Shown one piece after another: positions 1 through 7,954 of a stretch of 39,026 nt of DNA. The notes below the pieces were generated by a model. The model saw only the letters and a list, made by a program, of their open reading frames with translations. It did no database searches and had not been told where the DNA came from. Source of the stretch: Natronospiraceae bacterium (lineage in GTDB: Bacteria; Pseudomonadota; Gammaproteobacteria; Natronospirales; Natronospiraceae); assembly GCA_007133205.1 (NCBI GenBank), contig SLND01000073.1, forward strand, positions 1 to 39,026, given 5' to 3'. Made by a program: the position numbers and the translations under genes. Positions within the stretch are counted from its first letter, which is position 1; each line of letters begins with the position of its first letter.

Positions 1-347
1 GCCCAGGCCACCACCGCGGGGAAGGCCGCCATGGCGGCAACCAGGCCGGCCATGAGCAGCAGGGCGAGCGGCAGGGGGACTTCGCCGTATTGATGCAGGC
101 TGATGTAGGTCCAGTAGGTCCCTGCACCGAACATGCCGACGCCATAGAGCCAGCCCAGGAACAGGGCTCGACGGGGTGAATGCCCGCGCCAGAGCAGGAA
201 GGCGCCCGCCAGTGACAGCACCGCCAGTGGCCACAGGTGAAAGGGAGCGAAGGCAGGAACCATGAGCACGCCAAGCAGGACCGCGGTGGCGGATTGCACG
301 CGCTCTTGCTGAAAAAAACGGGTGATGGCTGCAAGCGTTTCCTGCAC
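1..347 (-). CDS. lnt: Apolipoprotein N-acyltransferase, N-terminal part (cut by window edge)
   Basis: This frame is not in the ORF track because it runs off the left edge. Reading the minus strand from a GTG at 347 gives a short cytoplasmic lead and then hydrophobic segments containing FAPFHLWPLAVLSLA, LGWLYGVGMFGAGTYW and ISLHQYG. These match the N-terminal membrane domain of Lnt, the inner-membrane enzyme that adds the third acyl chain to lipoproteins. The nitrilase-like catalytic domain would lie outside the window. Position after ybeZ-ybeY-corC is the standard location of lnt and supports the call. The start is uncertain: the frame stays open upstream into corC, and only a weak AGGT lies about 10 nt before the GTG. 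About 115 residues are visible. Confidence 0.82.
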   Translation of the reverse strand, partial: MQETLAAITRFFQQERVQSATAVLLGVLMVPAFAPFHLWPLAVLSLAGAFLLWRGHSPRRALFLGWLYGVGMFGAGTYWTYISLHQYGEVPLPLALLLMAGLVAAMAAFPAVVAW

Positions 348-444
348 GGGACTGTGTACCTGTGTTCGAGTGCGGCGCAAGGGCTTTGTTTCCAAGTGGG
401 CTGCGGTGCTTGACCCGCCTGCCGCATGGGCGGGCGCATTCCGC

Positions 445-1332
445 TCAGGCCTGATTGTCGCTGTCGTCGTCCGGAACCGCTTCGGGCAGGGTGACCTCCA
501 GCAGGCTGATGCGGCGGCTGTCGGCCCGCAGTACGCGGAAACGGAGTTCGTCCAGGCTGACTTCTTCCCCCTGGTCCGGCAGATGGCCGAGCGCGTGGGT
601 CACCAGACCGCCGATGGTATCGAACTCCTCGTCCTCCAGCCGGGTGCCGAGGGCTTCGTTGAAATCCTCCAGCGGGGTCAGTCCGCGTACATGATAGACC
701 GTCGGACTCTGGCGTATCAGGTCACCTTCATCATCCTCGGTGTCGGTTTCGTCATCGATATCACCGACGATCTGCTCGAGGACATCCTCGATGGTCACCA
801 GCCCGGAAACACCACCGTACTCGTCGACGACAATGGCCATGTGATTGCGGCTTTCCCGAAAATCGGAAAGCAGCACATTGAGGCGTTTCGACTCCGGGAT
901 GAAGGCGGGTGGGCGCAGATATTCGCGGACATTGAAACTGGCCGGCCGCCGTTCGGCGAAGTGACGCAGCAGATCCTTGGCAAGTACGATCCCGACCACC
1001 TCGTCGCGGCTTTCCCCGACCACCGGAAAGCGGCTGTGTCCGGATTCGATCGCCCGTTCCAGCACGCTGTCGATGTCATCATCGCGGCGGATCACCACCA
1101 TCTGTCCTCGCGGGACCATGATGTCGCGCACCTGCATTTCCGAGACCTGCAGGACGCCTTCCAGCATGGACTGGGCTTCAACGTCGAAGAGCTCGCGCTG
1201 CTGCGCATCGCGCAGCAGATCGACCAGTTCATCCCGGTCCCGCGGCTCCCCCGACAGGGCCTGGCCAATGCGGCCGAACAGCCCCTTGATGCCCTTGTCC
1301 TGTTCTTCGCCTTCGGTGTCTGAGCGGTTCAT
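445..1332 (-). CDS. corC: CorC/YbeX-type CBS-domain protein
   Basis: This 295-residue protein has the CorC/YbeX layout: a charged N-terminus (DRDELVDLLRDAQQRELFD), a CBS pair starting near VRDIMVPRGQMVVI and containing MAIVVDEYGGVSGLVTIEDVLEQIVGDI, and a C-terminal CorC/HlyC domain (VYHVRGLTPLEDFNEALGT). Members are linked to magnesium/cobalt efflux and, through the ybeZYX operon, to ribosome-associated stress functions; the exact biochemical role is unsettled in the family. The start codon overlaps the ybeY stop by 4 bp (ATGA), which implies translational coupling. Length is typical. The 333-residue plus-strand ORF over it is an antisense shadow. Confidence 0.95.
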   Translation of the reverse strand: MNRSDTEGEEQDKGIKGLFGRIGQALSGEPRDRDELVDLLRDAQQRELFDVEAQSMLEGVLQVSEMQVRDIMVPRGQMVVIRRDDDIDSVLERAIESGHSRFPVVGESRDEVVGIVLAKDLLRHFAERRPASFNVREYLRPPAFIPESKRLNVLLSDFRESRNHMAIVVDEYGGVSGLVTIEDVLEQIVGDIDDETDTEDDEGDLIRQSPTVYHVRGLTPLEDFNEALGTRLEDEEFDTIGGLVTHALGHLPDQGEEVSLDELRFRVLRADSRRISLLEVTLPEAVPDDDSDNQA

Positions 1333-1841
1333 GAACTCCCTTCCGCGGTCCTGGTGTCGTCCCCGCCTTGCCAGAGATAAGGATCAGGATAGCCGAATTC
1401 GACCAGCAGGCGGCGTTCGATTCCTTCCATTTGCTCCGCTTCCCGAGGGCTCTGGTGGTCATGGCCGAGCAGATGCAGTACGCCGTGGACTGTCATGTGC
1501 GCCCAGTGGGCGCGCTCGGACTTGCCCTGTTGCGCCGCTTCGGTTCGCACCACCGGTGCGCAAATCACGATATCTCCCAGCGGCTGCCAGGGCAGCCCCG
1601 CCAGTGCCTCTCCGGGAAAGGACAGGACATTGGTTGCCCGGTCCCGTTTCCGCCATTGCCGGTTGAGCGTGCGTCCCTCTTCGGCGTCCACCACCCGAAT
1701 GACCATTTCTCCCGCAGGCGCCTGTGTCGCCCGCAGGGCCGCCTCGGCCCACCAGCGAAAAGTCGGTGCCGCGGGAACGCCGCGGCGGGGACAGGCGAAT
1801 TGCACATCGATCCAGTATTCGGGTCCGTCGTGCTCGCTCAT
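1329..1841 (-). CDS. ybeY: Endoribonuclease YbeY (16S rRNA maturation)
   Basis: This 170-residue protein carries the family metal-binding signature HGVLHLLGHDH, with His119, His123 and His129 in the H-x3-H-x5-H spacing that binds zinc. The preceding block NRQWRKRDRATNVLSFP is also diagnostic. YbeY is a single-strand-specific endoribonuclease needed for 16S rRNA 3-prime maturation and 70S quality control. It overlaps the ybeZ stop by 4 bp at its start and the corC start by 4 bp at its end, so the three genes form one coupled operon. Confidence 0.96.
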   Translation of the reverse strand: MSEHDGPEYWIDVQFACPRRGVPAAPTFRWWAEAALRATQAPAGEMVIRVVDAEEGRTLNRQWRKRDRATNVLSFPGEALAGLPWQPLGDIVICAPVVRTEAAQQGKSERAHWAHMTVHGVLHLLGHDHQSPREAEQMEGIERRLLVEFGYPDPYLWQGGDDTRTAEGSS

Positions 1842-2851
1842 TGATCGGTGTGCCGTTCGTAGGCCGTGACGATTTCCTGCACCAGGGGGTGACGGACCAC
1901 ATCCCTTGCCGTGAAGAAGGTGAAATCAACCTTGTCCACGTCCTTGAGCACTTCAATGGCGTGTCGAAGGCCGGAGGTCTGGTTACGCGGGAGATCAATC
2001 TGCGTGACATCCCCGGTGACCACCGCGCGGGATCCGAAACCGATGCGGGTGAGGAACATCTTCATCTGTTCGACCGTGGTGTTCTGGGCCTCGTCGAGGA
2101 TGATGAAGGATTCGTTCAGGGTGCGCCCGCGCATGAAGGCGAGGGGGGCCACTTCAATGATATGGCGGTCGATCAGCCGCCCCACTCGTTCGAAGCCGAG
2201 CATTTCGTAAAGCGCGTCATACATCGGGCGCAGGTAGGGATCGACCTTCTGTGCCATGTCGCCGGGCAGAAAACCGAGGCGCTCGCCGGCTTCGACCGCC
2301 GGTCGCACGAGAATCAGGCGCCGGACCTGATCCCGTTCCAGTGCGTCCACCGCACTGGCTACCGCGAGATAGGTCTTGCCGGTGCCCGCCGGGCCGATGC
2401 CGAAACACAGGTCCCGTTCCTGCATTGCCGCGAGGTAACGGCGCTGGGCCGGTCCGCGTCCCTCGACGGGCCCGCGGCGGGTATGCACGGTCACATTGGT
2501 AGCGACATCCTCGCGATCATTGACCAGGGCATCCAGATCGGAATCCTGGAGGCGCACATGAATGCTCTCGGGACTGAGTTCCTGGTCCCGGGTGCTGTCA
2601 TAGAGTGACTTGAGCAGTTCGCCGGTCGCGGTCACCGGGCCCTCATCGCCGATCACGCGAAAATGATTGCCGCGATTACTGATTTCCACGCCCAGGCGGC
2701 GTTCCAGCTGGCGCAGATGCTCGTCGAACTGACCGCACAGGTTGGCGAGACGCCGGTTGTCCACCGGCTCGAGGGTGATATCAAGAGAGCTGGGATTGGG
2801 AGTCAATTCCTGGCTGTTGCCTCTTTCCGCGTGTCCAGAACCGGCTTCCAT
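1838..2851 (-). CDS. ybeZ: PhoH-like ATPase YbeZ
   Basis: This 337-residue PhoH-family P-loop protein has Walker A GPAGTGKT near residues 153-160 and Walker B FIILDEAQN near 249-257. It pairs with YbeY in RNA/ribosome maturation; its precise activity is not settled. The ATG at 2851 is the longest ATG start, but it lies inside a TGGTATAAT extended -10 element and has no clear ribosome-binding site. Homology to E. coli YbeZ begins near SSLDITLEP, so a TTG at 2806 (giving MTPNPSSLDITLEP) fits the family length better if that promoter is used. Its end overlaps ybeY by 4 bp. Confidence 0.94.
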   Translation of the reverse strand: MEAGSGHAERGNSQELTPNPSSLDITLEPVDNRRLANLCGQFDEHLRQLERRLGVEISNRGNHFRVIGDEGPVTATGELLKSLYDSTRDQELSPESIHVRLQDSDLDALVNDREDVATNVTVHTRRGPVEGRGPAQRRYLAAMQERDLCFGIGPAGTGKTYLAVASAVDALERDQVRRLILVRPAVEAGERLGFLPGDMAQKVDPYLRPMYDALYEMLGFERVGRLIDRHIIEVAPLAFMRGRTLNESFIILDEAQNTTVEQMKMFLTRIGFGSRAVVTGDVTQIDLPRNQTSGLRHAIEVLKDVDKVDFTFFTARDVVRHPLVQEIVTAYERHTDQ

Positions 2852-2858
2852 TATACCA
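2850..2858 (-). promoter_or_regulatory. Extended -10 promoter element (TGGTATAAT) before/at ybeZ start
   Basis: On the minus strand TGGTATAAT matches a full extended -10 (TGn plus consensus TATAAT). The only -35-like hexamer nearby, TGGACA at 2882-2877, has a 21-bp spacer, which is too long, so the site would depend on the TGn motif. It sits in the 39-bp gap after the aminotransferase gene and overlaps the ATG at 2851. Confidence 0.55.
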
Positions 2859-2890
2859 GTGCCGGCCTGCAGTAGCTGTCCATGACTCGC

Positions 2891-4222
2891 TCAGGAGGCC
2901 TGTCTTGCAAGCCAGTTGCTCATCTCGTCAATGGCCTCGAGCGTGGGTCCGCAATACTGGCGCAGGAAGGCTTCGTCCGGGGTGGTGCCGGACGGCAGGG
3001 TGCGCGCGGCCGCAAGCGCGGCGCTGCCATCGAAATTCACGTAGGCGAGTCGGCAGGTGAGTTCTTCCGGCGGGCGCCCGAAGGCTTCCCCCGGCAGTAC
3101 CGCCACGCCCGCCTCGTCCAGCAACTTCCGGCACAGTGCCTGGCTGTCCCGGATGCCCCGGGCGGCCAGGCGGTCCTTGTGGGCGTGAAAGTCGGGGAAC
3201 AGGTAAAAGCCGCCGCTGGGCGTGGTGACCGCCAGGCCCGCGGCGACCAGTTGCCGGTGGATGTGCTGGCCCAGGGCGCGGAGGACCGCGCGCGAACCCG
3301 CCAGGTAGGCCTCGATTTCCGGCCCGCCCTCGAAGGCCGGGATGGCGGCAAACTGGATCGGCGCACTGGTGGAGGTATAGGTTTCGCTGGCCACCACCGC
3401 CATCGCGTCGCGCAGCCAGCCGAGGCTTGGCGGGAAGGCGAAGGTGCCCAGGCGCCAGCCGCCGGCGCCCGCCCATTTCGACAGCCCGGCACTGATAATG
3501 GTCCCTTCCGGGTAATAGCGGGCAATGGAGGTGTGTTCGCCGCTGTGATGGAGCTCGCCGTAGATTTCGTCGGAGAGCAGTACCACCCGGTACTTGCGGG
3601 CGACGTAGGCCAGCTCCCGCAACTCCTCGTCGGTATAGCTGTCCCCGGTGGGGTTGGAGGGGTAATTGAGAATGATGATGCGCGGCCGGGTCGGATCGTC
3701 GGAGCAGATCCGATCCAGTTCCTCCGGGGTGAGGCGCCAGTCGTTCTCCGCCCGGGTGGGAACCCAGCTGATGTTGCGCCCGATGATATGGGCCTGGGGG
3801 GCATAGCTGACCCAGCTCGGGGTCGGAATCACCAGGTCGCCGTAGTAGGTCAGCTGGACGATGAACATCAGCTCCTTGGAGCCGGGACCGATCAGGATAT
3901 CACTGGGGCGGCAATCGATGCCTTCGGCGCGGGAATGATAGTCGGCCACCGCCTTGCGCAGTTCCGGCAGACCCTTCACGGGGAGATAGTCCTTTTCGTG
4001 GGCATGTTCCCGCAGTGCCGCGACCACCGGCTCCGGAACCGGGAAGGGTGATTGCCCCAGGCCCAGACGATAGATGCGGCGTCCCTCGCGGGTCAGCTTG
4101 CCGCTTTCCTCGTTGATCGCCAGGGTGGCCGACTCATCGAGACTGCGGACGTTGAGGTTGAGGTTGATATCCAGCGAACGATGTTCGGATTCCCTGGCCC
4201 TGGATTTGCCTGAGTTGTTCAT
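2891..4222 (-). CDS. PLP-dependent class I/II aminotransferase
   Basis: This 443-residue fold-type I aminotransferase of the aspartate-aminotransferase superfamily shows the substrate/PLP block NYPSNPTG, the acidic PLP-contact segment VVLLSDEIYGELHH, and the Schiff-base lysine region ISAGLSKWAGAGGWRLG followed by the conserved arginine. The first 40 or so residues (NINLNVRS-like, polar) precede the usual fold start at YRLGLGQSPFPVP. Substrate cannot be read from the sequence; aspartate, aromatic and methionine/glutamine aminotransferases all share these motifs. It lies 39 bp upstream of ybeZ on the same strand, in the place where many gammaproteobacteria have miaB. No terminator is visible between them, so co-transcription is possible in addition to the internal promoter. 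Confidence 0.9.
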   Translation of the reverse strand: MNNSGKSRARESEHRSLDINLNLNVRSLDESATLAINEESGKLTREGRRIYRLGLGQSPFPVPEPVVAALREHAHEKDYLPVKGLPELRKAVADYHSRAEGIDCRPSDILIGPGSKELMFIVQLTYYGDLVIPTPSWVSYAPQAHIIGRNISWVPTRAENDWRLTPEELDRICSDDPTRPRIIILNYPSNPTGDSYTDEELRELAYVARKYRVVLLSDEIYGELHHSGEHTSIARYYPEGTIISAGLSKWAGAGGWRLGTFAFPPSLGWLRDAMAVVASETYTSTSAPIQFAAIPAFEGGPEIEAYLAGSRAVLRALGQHIHRQLVAAGLAVTTPSGGFYLFPDFHAHKDRLAARGIRDSQALCRKLLDEAGVAVLPGEAFGRPPEELTCRLAYVNFDGSAALAAARTLPSGTTPDEAFLRQYCGPTLEAIDEMSNWLARQAS

Positions 4223-4365
4223 GCGGGTTCCGTGGGGTTGCCGGACATGGAGGCAGCAGTCCCGTCTGCCCTCGGGTGTTCGCTCCCATTATCAGGTAAA
4301 AGCGGGGTAATGAGGCAAGCTTTTGGTCCGGCGGCGAAGCCCCGGGTCACTGCTGCCCTCAGAGA

Positions 4366-4393
4366 TTGATCGGGCGAGCTCTGGGGGTATGAT
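4366..4393 (+). promoter_or_regulatory. Candidate sigma-70 promoter for the chalcone-isomerase-like gene
   Basis: TTGATC and TATGAT are separated by 16 bp, 33 bp upstream of the ATG at 4426. The -10 matches consensus at 5 of 6 positions, the -35 at 4 of 6. It lies in the 203-bp divergent gap with the aminotransferase gene. Confidence 0.5.
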
Positions 4394-4425
4394 GGGGCGG
4401 ACAATTCACTCCAGCGGGGTATGAC

Positions 4426-5019
4426 ATGAAGCGACTTATCCTGACAGCGGGCCTGCTCCTCTTCGGCTTCAGTGGCGTGGCCATTGCCGTGGACGAGGCG
4501 GAGGAAGAACGTGAGCATGACGGGGTCTTGCTGCCCCGGCACGTCGAAGTGGGCGGAACGGAACTGGGTCTCAACGGTGCCGGTACCCGCCGCGCCTTTT
4601 TCCGGAACTTCTATGTCGGGGCGCTTTATCTCCCCGAGCCGATGAACGATGCCGGGCAGATCATGGGCATTCATCCGCCCCACCGGATTGCCCTGCATTT
4701 CATTCGCGATGTGAGCGAGAGCCGGATGCGCGATGCCATTCAGGACGGGTTCGAGGACAATACCGATGCCGAGGAACTTGAGGAACTGGAAGACAAGATC
4801 GCCCAGTTCCGGGAGCTGATTTCGGCACCGCGGGAAAGGGATCGCTTCTACTTCGACTATGATCCCGAGCGCGGCACCATCGTGTCGATCAACGACGAGG
4901 AACAGGGCGTGATCGAAGGCGCCAGCTTCAACCTCGCGGTGATGCGCATCTTCATCGGTGAGAACCCTGCCGATGATGACCTGCGTGACGGCATGCTTGG
5001 TCTGACAGACATGGAGTGA
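4426..5019 (+). CDS. Exported chalcone-isomerase-like domain protein
   Basis: This 197-residue protein starts with a Sec signal peptide (MKRLILTAGLLLFGFSGVAIA), cleaved near residue 21. The mature part has the bacterial chalcone-isomerase-like pattern: VEVGGTELGLNGAGTRRAFFRNFYVGALYLP, HFIRDVSESRMRDAIQDGF, and a C-terminal FDYDPERGTIVSINDEEQGVIEGASF followed by a short helix. Bacterial members are periplasmic and are not known to isomerise chalcones; the fold also binds fatty acids in plants, so a lipid-related role is only a possibility. The mature N-terminus is acidic. It is a single-gene unit, convergent with cysQ. The 277-residue minus-strand ORF over it is a shadow. Confidence 0.85.
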   Translation: MKRLILTAGLLLFGFSGVAIAVDEAEEEREHDGVLLPRHVEVGGTELGLNGAGTRRAFFRNFYVGALYLPEPMNDAGQIMGIHPPHRIALHFIRDVSESRMRDAIQDGFEDNTDAEELEELEDKIAQFRELISAPRERDRFYFDYDPERGTIVSINDEEQGVIEGASFNLAVMRIFIGENPADDDLRDGMLGLTDME

Positions 5020-5062
5020 GTGGCCGACGCGTCGCGCGTGGCCCGGGGCCACGTGCGACGCT

Positions 5063-5854
5063 TCAGGTCAGGTAATCGAGCCAGGCCCGATCCGGGTCGG
5101 CATAGGCAAGGAAATGCGGATTCAACAGGCTCTCGCGCTGGTTGTAGCGCAGGGCTTCACCGGCCAGGTTCACCACCCGGCCGCCGGCCGCTTCCAGTAC
5201 CCCCTGGGCGGCAGCCGTATCCCACTCCGAAGTGGGCCCCAGGCGGGGATACAGGTCGGCATTGCCTTCGGCCACCAGGCAGAACTTGAGTGAGCTGCCC
5301 GCGCTTATCCGGTCACACTCCCCAAGGCGTTCGAGCAGGCGAACCACTTCCTCGCTCGGGTGTGAGCGACTGACCAGCACCCGCGGCGGATCGGCCGCCG
5401 GAATGCGGGCACGAATCGGCTCGGGTTCCCCCTGGCCTTCCTGACGAAAGGCCCCCACCCCCTCACAGCCCAGCCAGGTCCGCTCCAGGGCCGGGGCATG
5501 CACCACGCCCACCACCGGAGCGCCCTGGCTGATCAGTGCAATGTTGACGGTGAATTCGCCGTTACGCTTGATGAATTCGCGGGTGCCGTCCAGCGGGTCC
5601 ACCAGCCAGTAGCTGTCCCAGCGTCGACGCTCTTCCCAGGGCATGTCCGCCGACTCTTCCGAAAGTATGGGCAGGTCCGGTGTGAGCTCGGCGAGTCGCC
5701 TGGTGATGCAGCGGTGGGCTGCCATGTCGGCCTCGGTCAGGGGGCTCTGGTCCTGCTTGTGTTCGACCTCGAAATTGGTCGCATAGACCGACAGGATGGC
5801 CGCCCCGGCTTCCCGGGCGATCCGGGCGACGGGCTCGAGAAAACGATCGTCCAT
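5063..5854 (-). CDS. cysQ: 3'(2'),5'-bisphosphate nucleotidase CysQ
   Basis: This 263-residue inositol-monophosphatase-superfamily protein has metal-site motifs LSEES (Glu66-Glu67) and VDPLDGTREFI (Asp86 to Thr91), plus the second signature SEWDTAAAQGVLEAAGG near residue 207. The GTREFIKRNGEFTVNIALI extension is characteristic of CysQ rather than SuhB. The enzyme removes phosphate from PAP and PAPS, recycling the by-product of sulfate assimilation. It lies 48 bp downstream of queD on the same strand, so the two probably form one transcript. Confidence 0.93.
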   Translation of the reverse strand: MDDRFLEPVARIAREAGAAILSVYATNFEVEHKQDQSPLTEADMAAHRCITRRLAELTPDLPILSEESADMPWEERRRWDSYWLVDPLDGTREFIKRNGEFTVNIALISQGAPVVGVVHAPALERTWLGCEGVGAFRQEGQGEPEPIRARIPAADPPRVLVSRSHPSEEVVRLLERLGECDRISAGSSLKFCLVAEGNADLYPRLGPTSEWDTAAAQGVLEAAGGRVVNLAGEALRYNQRESLLNPHFLAYADPDRAWLDYLT

Positions 5855-5902
5855 TGCTTGCTTGTCCTTGAGGTTCAGCGTTTCAGGGTCAGTTGGGGGG
5901 TC

Positions 5903-6289
5903 TCAGTCTGATGACGGGCCTGCTGTTTCCCGTTCTGGCCCGCGGTAGATGCAGCCACTGGTGCAGGTTTCCGCCACCGCCACCGCGCACAGGCCCGGCA
6001 GTTCGGGTTCGAGCCGGTTCCAGATCCAGATTGCGAGATTCTCGCTGGTGGGGTTTTCAAGGCCCTCGATCTCATTGAGGTAATTGTGGTCGAGCCGGCG
6101 GTGCAGCGGTTCGAAAGCTGCCTTTACATCCGCGAAGTCCATCACCCAGCCGCTTTCGGTGCCGAGCGGTCCGCGCACATGCACGTCGACACGAAAGGAG
6201 TGGCCATGGAGCCGGGCACACTTGTGTCCGGCGTGAACATTCGGCAGCCGATGGGCTGCCTCCAGCCAGAATGTCTTGTAGATTTCCAT
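5903..6289 (-). CDS. queD: 6-carboxy-5,6,7,8-tetrahydropterin synthase QueD
   Basis: This 128-residue 6-pyruvoyl-tetrahydropterin-synthase-fold protein has the zinc ligands His13, His28 and His30 (AAHRL and LHGHSF) and the catalytic Cys24 in CARLHGH. LDHNYLN and PTSENLA are the further family motifs. QueD converts dihydroneopterin triphosphate to carboxy-tetrahydropterin in queuosine (tRNA wobble base) synthesis. Length is close to the usual 120. No other queuosine genes are in the window. It is divergent from the PHP gene. Confidence 0.95.
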   Translation of the reverse strand: MEIYKTFWLEAAHRLPNVHAGHKCARLHGHSFRVDVHVRGPLGTESGWVMDFADVKAAFEPLHRRLDHNYLNEIEGLENPTSENLAIWIWNRLEPELPGLCAVAVAETCTSGCIYRGPERETAGPSSD

Positions 6290-6318
6290 AGCCCTGCCTG
6301 CCTCGGTTCGCGGCCCGA

Positions 6319-6324
6319 ATTATA
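6319..6324 (-). promoter_or_regulatory. Consensus -10 (TATAAT) for queD-cysQ
   Basis: A perfect TATAAT on the minus strand lies 29 bp upstream of the queD ATG, which puts the transcript start about 20 nt before it. No good -35 is seen at 16-18 bp, so this is supported by the -10 and position only. Confidence 0.45.
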
Positions 6325-6440
6325 CCTGTTGTCCCATGTTGGGGGGCGCTTCTGCCATCTTTCCGCCAGGGGTGTACACTCATTGCGATTGGCTGACACG
6401 GCGGATTGCGGCAGCCTGTTGCAGTCCGCACGAGGGCATC

Positions 6441-7304
6441 TTGGACATCGACCTGCATACCCATACCACGGCATCGGACGGCAGTCTGTCACCGACGGAG
6501 CTGGTACGCCTGGCCCACGAGGCCGGCGTGCGTCGCCTTGCCGTGACCGACCACGATACCGTTGCCGGGCTGGAGGCGGCGCGGGCCACCGCGGCCGAAG
6601 TGGGGATCGACCTGGTGGACGGGGTCGAGATTTCGTGCTCCTGGGAGCGCCGGGAAATCCATGTCCTCGGCCTGTGGATCCGGCCCCGGGATTCGGCCCT
6701 GCGCGCCGCCCTGGAAGGGCAGCACGCGCGCCGTGAGGCGCGTGCGGAACGGATTGCCCGGCGGCTTGCGGGCAAGGGCATGCCCGGAGCGCTGGAAGGT
6801 GCGCGCGATCAGGCGGCGGGCGCGCCGGTGACCCGGCCTCATTTTGCCCGCTGGCTGGTGGCCCGGGGGCATGCCCCGGATGTGCCCACCGCCTTTCGCC
6901 GCTGGCTGGGCAATGGCAAGGCGGCCAGCGTTTCGGTGGCCTGGCCGGCAATGGCCGAAGTGATTGACTGGATTCGCCTCGCCGGCGGGGTCGCGGTGCT
7001 TGCGCATCCGTTAAAATACCGCTGTACCGCCACGCGGCTGCGCCGACTGGTGACGGATTTCCGCGCCGCCGGAGGCACCGGCCTGGAATTCCCGGCCTCC
7101 GGGGCTGATCCGGGGCAGGTCGCGACCTGTGTCCGCCTGGCCCACGAGACTGGACTGGCTGCCTCGGCGGGGTCCGATTTTCACGGTCCACGCCCGTGGC
7201 AACGGACCCCGGGCGGCGTGCCGCATCCGCCGACCGCAGTGACTCCCATCTGGTCGCTGCCGGCAGGAGACAGTGCGATTGCAGCTGAATCGCGACGCGA
7301 CTGA
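6441..7304 (+). CDS. rnm: PHP-domain phosphoesterase, RNase AM (YciV/Rnm)-like
   Basis: The PHP-domain metal motifs are in order: DLHTHTTASDGSLSP at the N-terminus, LAVTDHDTVAGLE, VDGVEIS, AGGVAVLAHP and GSDFHGP near the C-terminus. The set matches the YciV/TrpH group, shown in E. coli to act on 5-prime ends of rRNAs and on nucleoside 3',5'-bisphosphates. The track starts at ATG 6336, but the PHP motif begins only 3 residues after a TTG at 6441. That TTG is preceded by GAGGG and gives 287 residues, near the E. coli 293, so I use it. The 35 upstream residues (CCSPHEG and similar) look non-coding. Gene symbol is by family, not proven. Confidence 0.87.
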   Translation: MDIDLHTHTTASDGSLSPTELVRLAHEAGVRRLAVTDHDTVAGLEAARATAAEVGIDLVDGVEISCSWERREIHVLGLWIRPRDSALRAALEGQHARREARAERIARRLAGKGMPGALEGARDQAAGAPVTRPHFARWLVARGHAPDVPTAFRRWLGNGKAASVSVAWPAMAEVIDWIRLAGGVAVLAHPLKYRCTATRLRRLVTDFRAAGGTGLEFPASGADPGQVATCVRLAHETGLAASAGSDFHGPRPWQRTPGGVPHPPTAVTPIWSLPAGDSAIAAESRRD

Positions 7305-7321
7305 CAGAGGAAGGGATCTTG

Positions 7322-7528
7322 GTGGATATCGCCGAGCAGGAACGGATCAAGGCGCAGATCGAGGAACTGGCCGTCGAGCACCGCGATCTGGACGATGCAA
7401 TCAAGGCGCTGGAGGAAAGCCCCTCGGCGGATCATCTCAAGCTGCGCCGGCTCAAGAAGCGCAAGCTGTACCTGCGTGATGCCCTGTCCCGTCTGCGCAG
7501 TCAGCTCATTCCCGACCTCGACGCCTGA
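7322..7528 (+). CDS. YdcH/DUF465 family small helical protein
   Basis: This protein of about 68 residues is almost entirely charged helix: IKAQIEELAVEHRDLDDAIKALEE, then LKLRRLKKRKLYLRDALSRLRSQLIPDL. The pattern is that of the DUF465/YdcH family, predicted coiled-coil hairpins of unknown function. The track starts at TTG 7319; GTG 7322 has better spacing (7 nt) from AGGAAGG, so I prefer it. It follows the PHP gene by 17 bp and is probably in the same transcript. Confidence 0.82.
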   Translation: MDIAEQERIKAQIEELAVEHRDLDDAIKALEESPSADHLKLRRLKKRKLYLRDALSRLRSQLIPDLDA

Positions 7529-7556
7529 TATTGCCGTGACCCCCACCAGCGCCGGC

Positions 7557-7585
7557 TTGCGGGCCGGGCGTCGTTCTGGTATAAA
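7557..7585 (+). promoter_or_regulatory. Sigma-70 promoter for rpmB-rpmG
   Basis: TTGCGG and TATAAA are spaced by 17 bp, and the -10 is preceded by TGG, giving an extended -10. It lies about 120 bp before rpmB, leaving a leader that contains three 15-bp repeats. A strong promoter is expected for ribosomal protein genes. Confidence 0.6.
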
Positions 7586-7630
7586 GTGCGGCTTTCCCGC
7601 GCCGGGAGTCGGCCTTGGCGCCCCCCGATT

Positions 7631-7675
7631 CAGGCGGGATTGGCCCAGGCGGGATTACCCCAAGTGGGCTTACCC
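7631..7675 (+). repeat. Three tandem 15-bp degenerate repeats in the rpmB leader
   Basis: Consecutive 15-mers begin CAGGCGGGATT, CAGGCGGGATT and CAAGTGGGCTT. Copies 2 and 3 also share the ending TACCC. They lie between the promoter and rpmB, so they should be transcribed into the 5-prime leader of the L28-L33 mRNA. Confidence 0.7.
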
Positions 7676-7706
7676 AGGAACCCTATGACGAGGCGAGGGC
7701 CCGATC

Positions 7707-7943
7707 ATGTCCAGAATCTGCCAGGTCACCGGCAAGCGTCCGGCCACCGGAAACACGGTGTCCCACGCCAACAACAAGCGTAAGCGCCGGTTCCTGCCGA
7801 ACCTCCATTCGCACCGTTTCTGGCTGGAAAGCGAGAAGCGTTTCGTGCGCCTGCGCGTGTCCACCAAGGGTCTGCGCATCATCGACAAGCACGGTATCGA
7901 CAAGGTCGTCGCCGATCTGCGTGCCCGTGGCGAGAAAGTCTGA
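7707..7943 (+). CDS. rpmB: 50S ribosomal protein L28
   Basis: This 78-residue protein has the same length as E. coli L28, with the typical start [29 protein letters not shown] and the C-terminal [18 protein letters not shown]. Only one cysteine is present, so this is the zinc-independent form. It is followed after 11 bp by rpmG, as in most gammaproteobacteria. Confidence 0.98.
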   Translation: MSRICQVTGKRPATGNTVSHANNKRKRRFLPNLHSHRFWLESEKRFVRLRVSTKGLRIIDKHGIDKVVADLRARGEKV

Positions 7944-7954
7944 GGAGGTCCGAC

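Noticed and set aside
322-1323. 333-residue plus-strand ORF
   Set aside because: Antisense of corC; no recognisable domain.
4219-5052. 277-residue minus-strand ORF over the chalcone-isomerase-like gene
   Set aside because: The plus-strand frame has a signal peptide, promoter and family motifs; the minus frame has none.
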